NCBI GenBank assembly: GCA_004558305.1
Contig: SFDG01000038.1
Location: 1-22,915 of the forward strand
Direction: 5' to 3'
DNA: 22,915 bases
From: Phocaeicola plebeius
GTDB lineage: Bacteria > Bacteroidota > Bacteroidia > Bacteroidales > Bacteroidaceae
A program made the translations under genes and the position numbers. A model generated the notes under the pieces. It did not search any database and was not told the DNA's origin. It saw only the letters and a program-made list of their open reading frames with translations. Position 1 is the stretch's first letter. Each line of letters opens with the position of its first letter. This document shows positions 22,349-22,915 of this stretch, one piece after another.

Positions 22349-22915
22349 TTATTTTCCTCCATACTTTTTAGGTTCTGCCTCAGAAATCTTCTGCGGGTAG
22401 TACTGTGAGATAGCATCCTTCTGGTCTTCCGAGCAGTCTGCCAAATCCTTGCCGAACTGGGTCTTAGCCAGTTCCTGACGCAATTCATTGTAGGCAGCCA
22501 CCAGTTCGTTCTGAACCTGGAGATATGCTTCATAGCTTGTACCAACGTCATTCTGGACAGAGATTACATGCTTTTCAGTAATCATCACGTCTCCGAAGAA
22601 GGGGATGTTCTTGCTGTGCTTTTCGGGCAAGTTGACATCATCGTTCGGATTGGCAATGAATTCCTTTGCCTTTTCTCTCAGTTGTCTTATATCAGACCAT
22701 TCTCCGCCCACCATCAACTGGTCGTCCTTGTTGAGGCGAACCTGGAGAACGTTGCGCTCCTTAACAATAATATCGTCTTTCTGTTCCTTGTTCTCGGGGG
22801 GAGGCGGCAAGCGTCTCGCGAGACCACGGTCAGTATCCATTGATGTTGTTGTCAGGAAGAAAATAAGCAACATGAAGGCAATATCCGCCGTAGAACTGGA
22901 ATTGATTCCCGGCAT
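22349..22915 (-). CDS. exbD: ExbD/TolR family protein, 5' end cut by the window
   Basis: The visible 188 residues begin MPGINSSSTADIAFMLLIFF at the very edge of the window. D11 in the membrane helix is the conserved proton-relay aspartate. Aligned to the neighbouring ExbD, this methionine matches its residue 12 (GMPELNTSSLPDLIF). The true start is therefore likely about ten codons further, outside the window. The periplasmic part is longer than usual, with a Pro-rich stretch (RRLPPPPENKEQ) and a charged C-terminus ending PKKYGGK. Its partner ExbB and TonB genes are expected upstream, beyond base 22915. It lies 2 bp from the other exbD, so the two are co-transcribed. Confidence 0.85.
   Translation of the reverse strand: MPGINSSSTADIAFMLLIFFLTTTSMDTDRGLARRLPPPPENKEQKDDIIVKERNVLQVRLNKDDQLMVGGEWSDIRQLREKAKEFIANPNDDVNLPEKHSKNIPFFGDVMITEKHVISVQNDVGTSYEAYLQVQNELVAAYNELRQELAKTQFGKDLADCSEDQKDAISQYYPQKISEAEPKKYGGK

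Noticed and set aside
1..22915. Defence island, prophage, CRISPR array or biosynthetic cluster
   Set aside because: No integrase, transposase, Cas, restriction-modification, toxin-antitoxin or synthase genes were recognised; the genes are mostly housekeeping or envelope functions.

Overview
The window reads as a chromosomal housekeeping segment from a member of the Bacteroidales, most likely the family Bacteroidaceae. Three things point there. First, there are many upstream motifs of the Bacteroidetes sigma type: TAnnTTTG at -7, with a TTTG-like -33 box 19 bp away before both tRNAs. Second, most genes lack a Shine-Dalgarno sequence. Third, the gene groups are typical of the order: yicC-gmk-nadD, thyA-folA, zapA-rny, and a tandem exbD pair. 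I cannot name a genus from sequence alone. No phage, integrase, CRISPR array, restriction system or recognisable defence island is present.

Layout. 2-205: C-terminal end of a PD-(D/E)XK nuclease-domain protein, followed by a 22-bp-period array of palindromes (208-287). 340-1293 (-): tRNA-dihydrouridine synthase, divergent from a secreted M28 peptidase (1379-2977). 2995-3852 (-): lipoprotein metallophosphoesterase; then tRNA-Ser(UGA) on the minus strand. 4262-6265: dsbD. 6302-9734: a CyuA/serine-dehydratase-like protein, a Schlafen AlbA_2/HTH protein and an AGCS amino-acid:cation symporter, all on the plus strand. 9783-11005: an unknown helical protein overlapping by one base with a uracil/hypoxanthine-DNA-glycosylase-like gene. 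11064-11136: tRNA-Trp with a textbook terminator. 11316-13604: a small coiled-coil protein, zapA, a long structured hairpin ending in T6, and rny (RNase Y). A perfect 19-bp inverted repeat separates rny from a convergent EEP-family lipoprotein (13770-14633, -). 14722-17043: yicC, gmk, a 58-aa two-helix membrane ORF and nadD. nadD overlaps tail-to-tail with a DUF554 membrane protein (17023-17724, -). 17964-19261: thyA and folA. 19274-19759 (-): Lrp/AsnC regulator. 19892-21782: secreted M64 peptidase and GNAT acetyltransferase. A bidirectional terminator then separates these from two exbD-type genes on the minus strand (21882-22915), the second running off the window edge.

How the genes relate. 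thyA and folA form the dTMP/folate pair, since DHFR regenerates the dihydrofolate made by ThyA. gmk, nadD and yicC are nucleotide, NAD and RNA metabolism genes packed together. DsbD supplies reducing power to the periplasm. The two ExbD proteins belong to a TonB energising complex whose ExbB and TonB partners should lie beyond the right edge. The M28, M64, EEP and metallophosphoesterase proteins carry export or lipoprotein signals, fitting a host-associated Bacteroidales cell envelope.

I see no convincing novel multi-gene system. The least explained items are the 22-bp palindrome array, the zapA-rny hairpin, the perfect inverted repeat after rny, the 58-aa membrane ORF, and the unknown protein coupled to the glycosylase.
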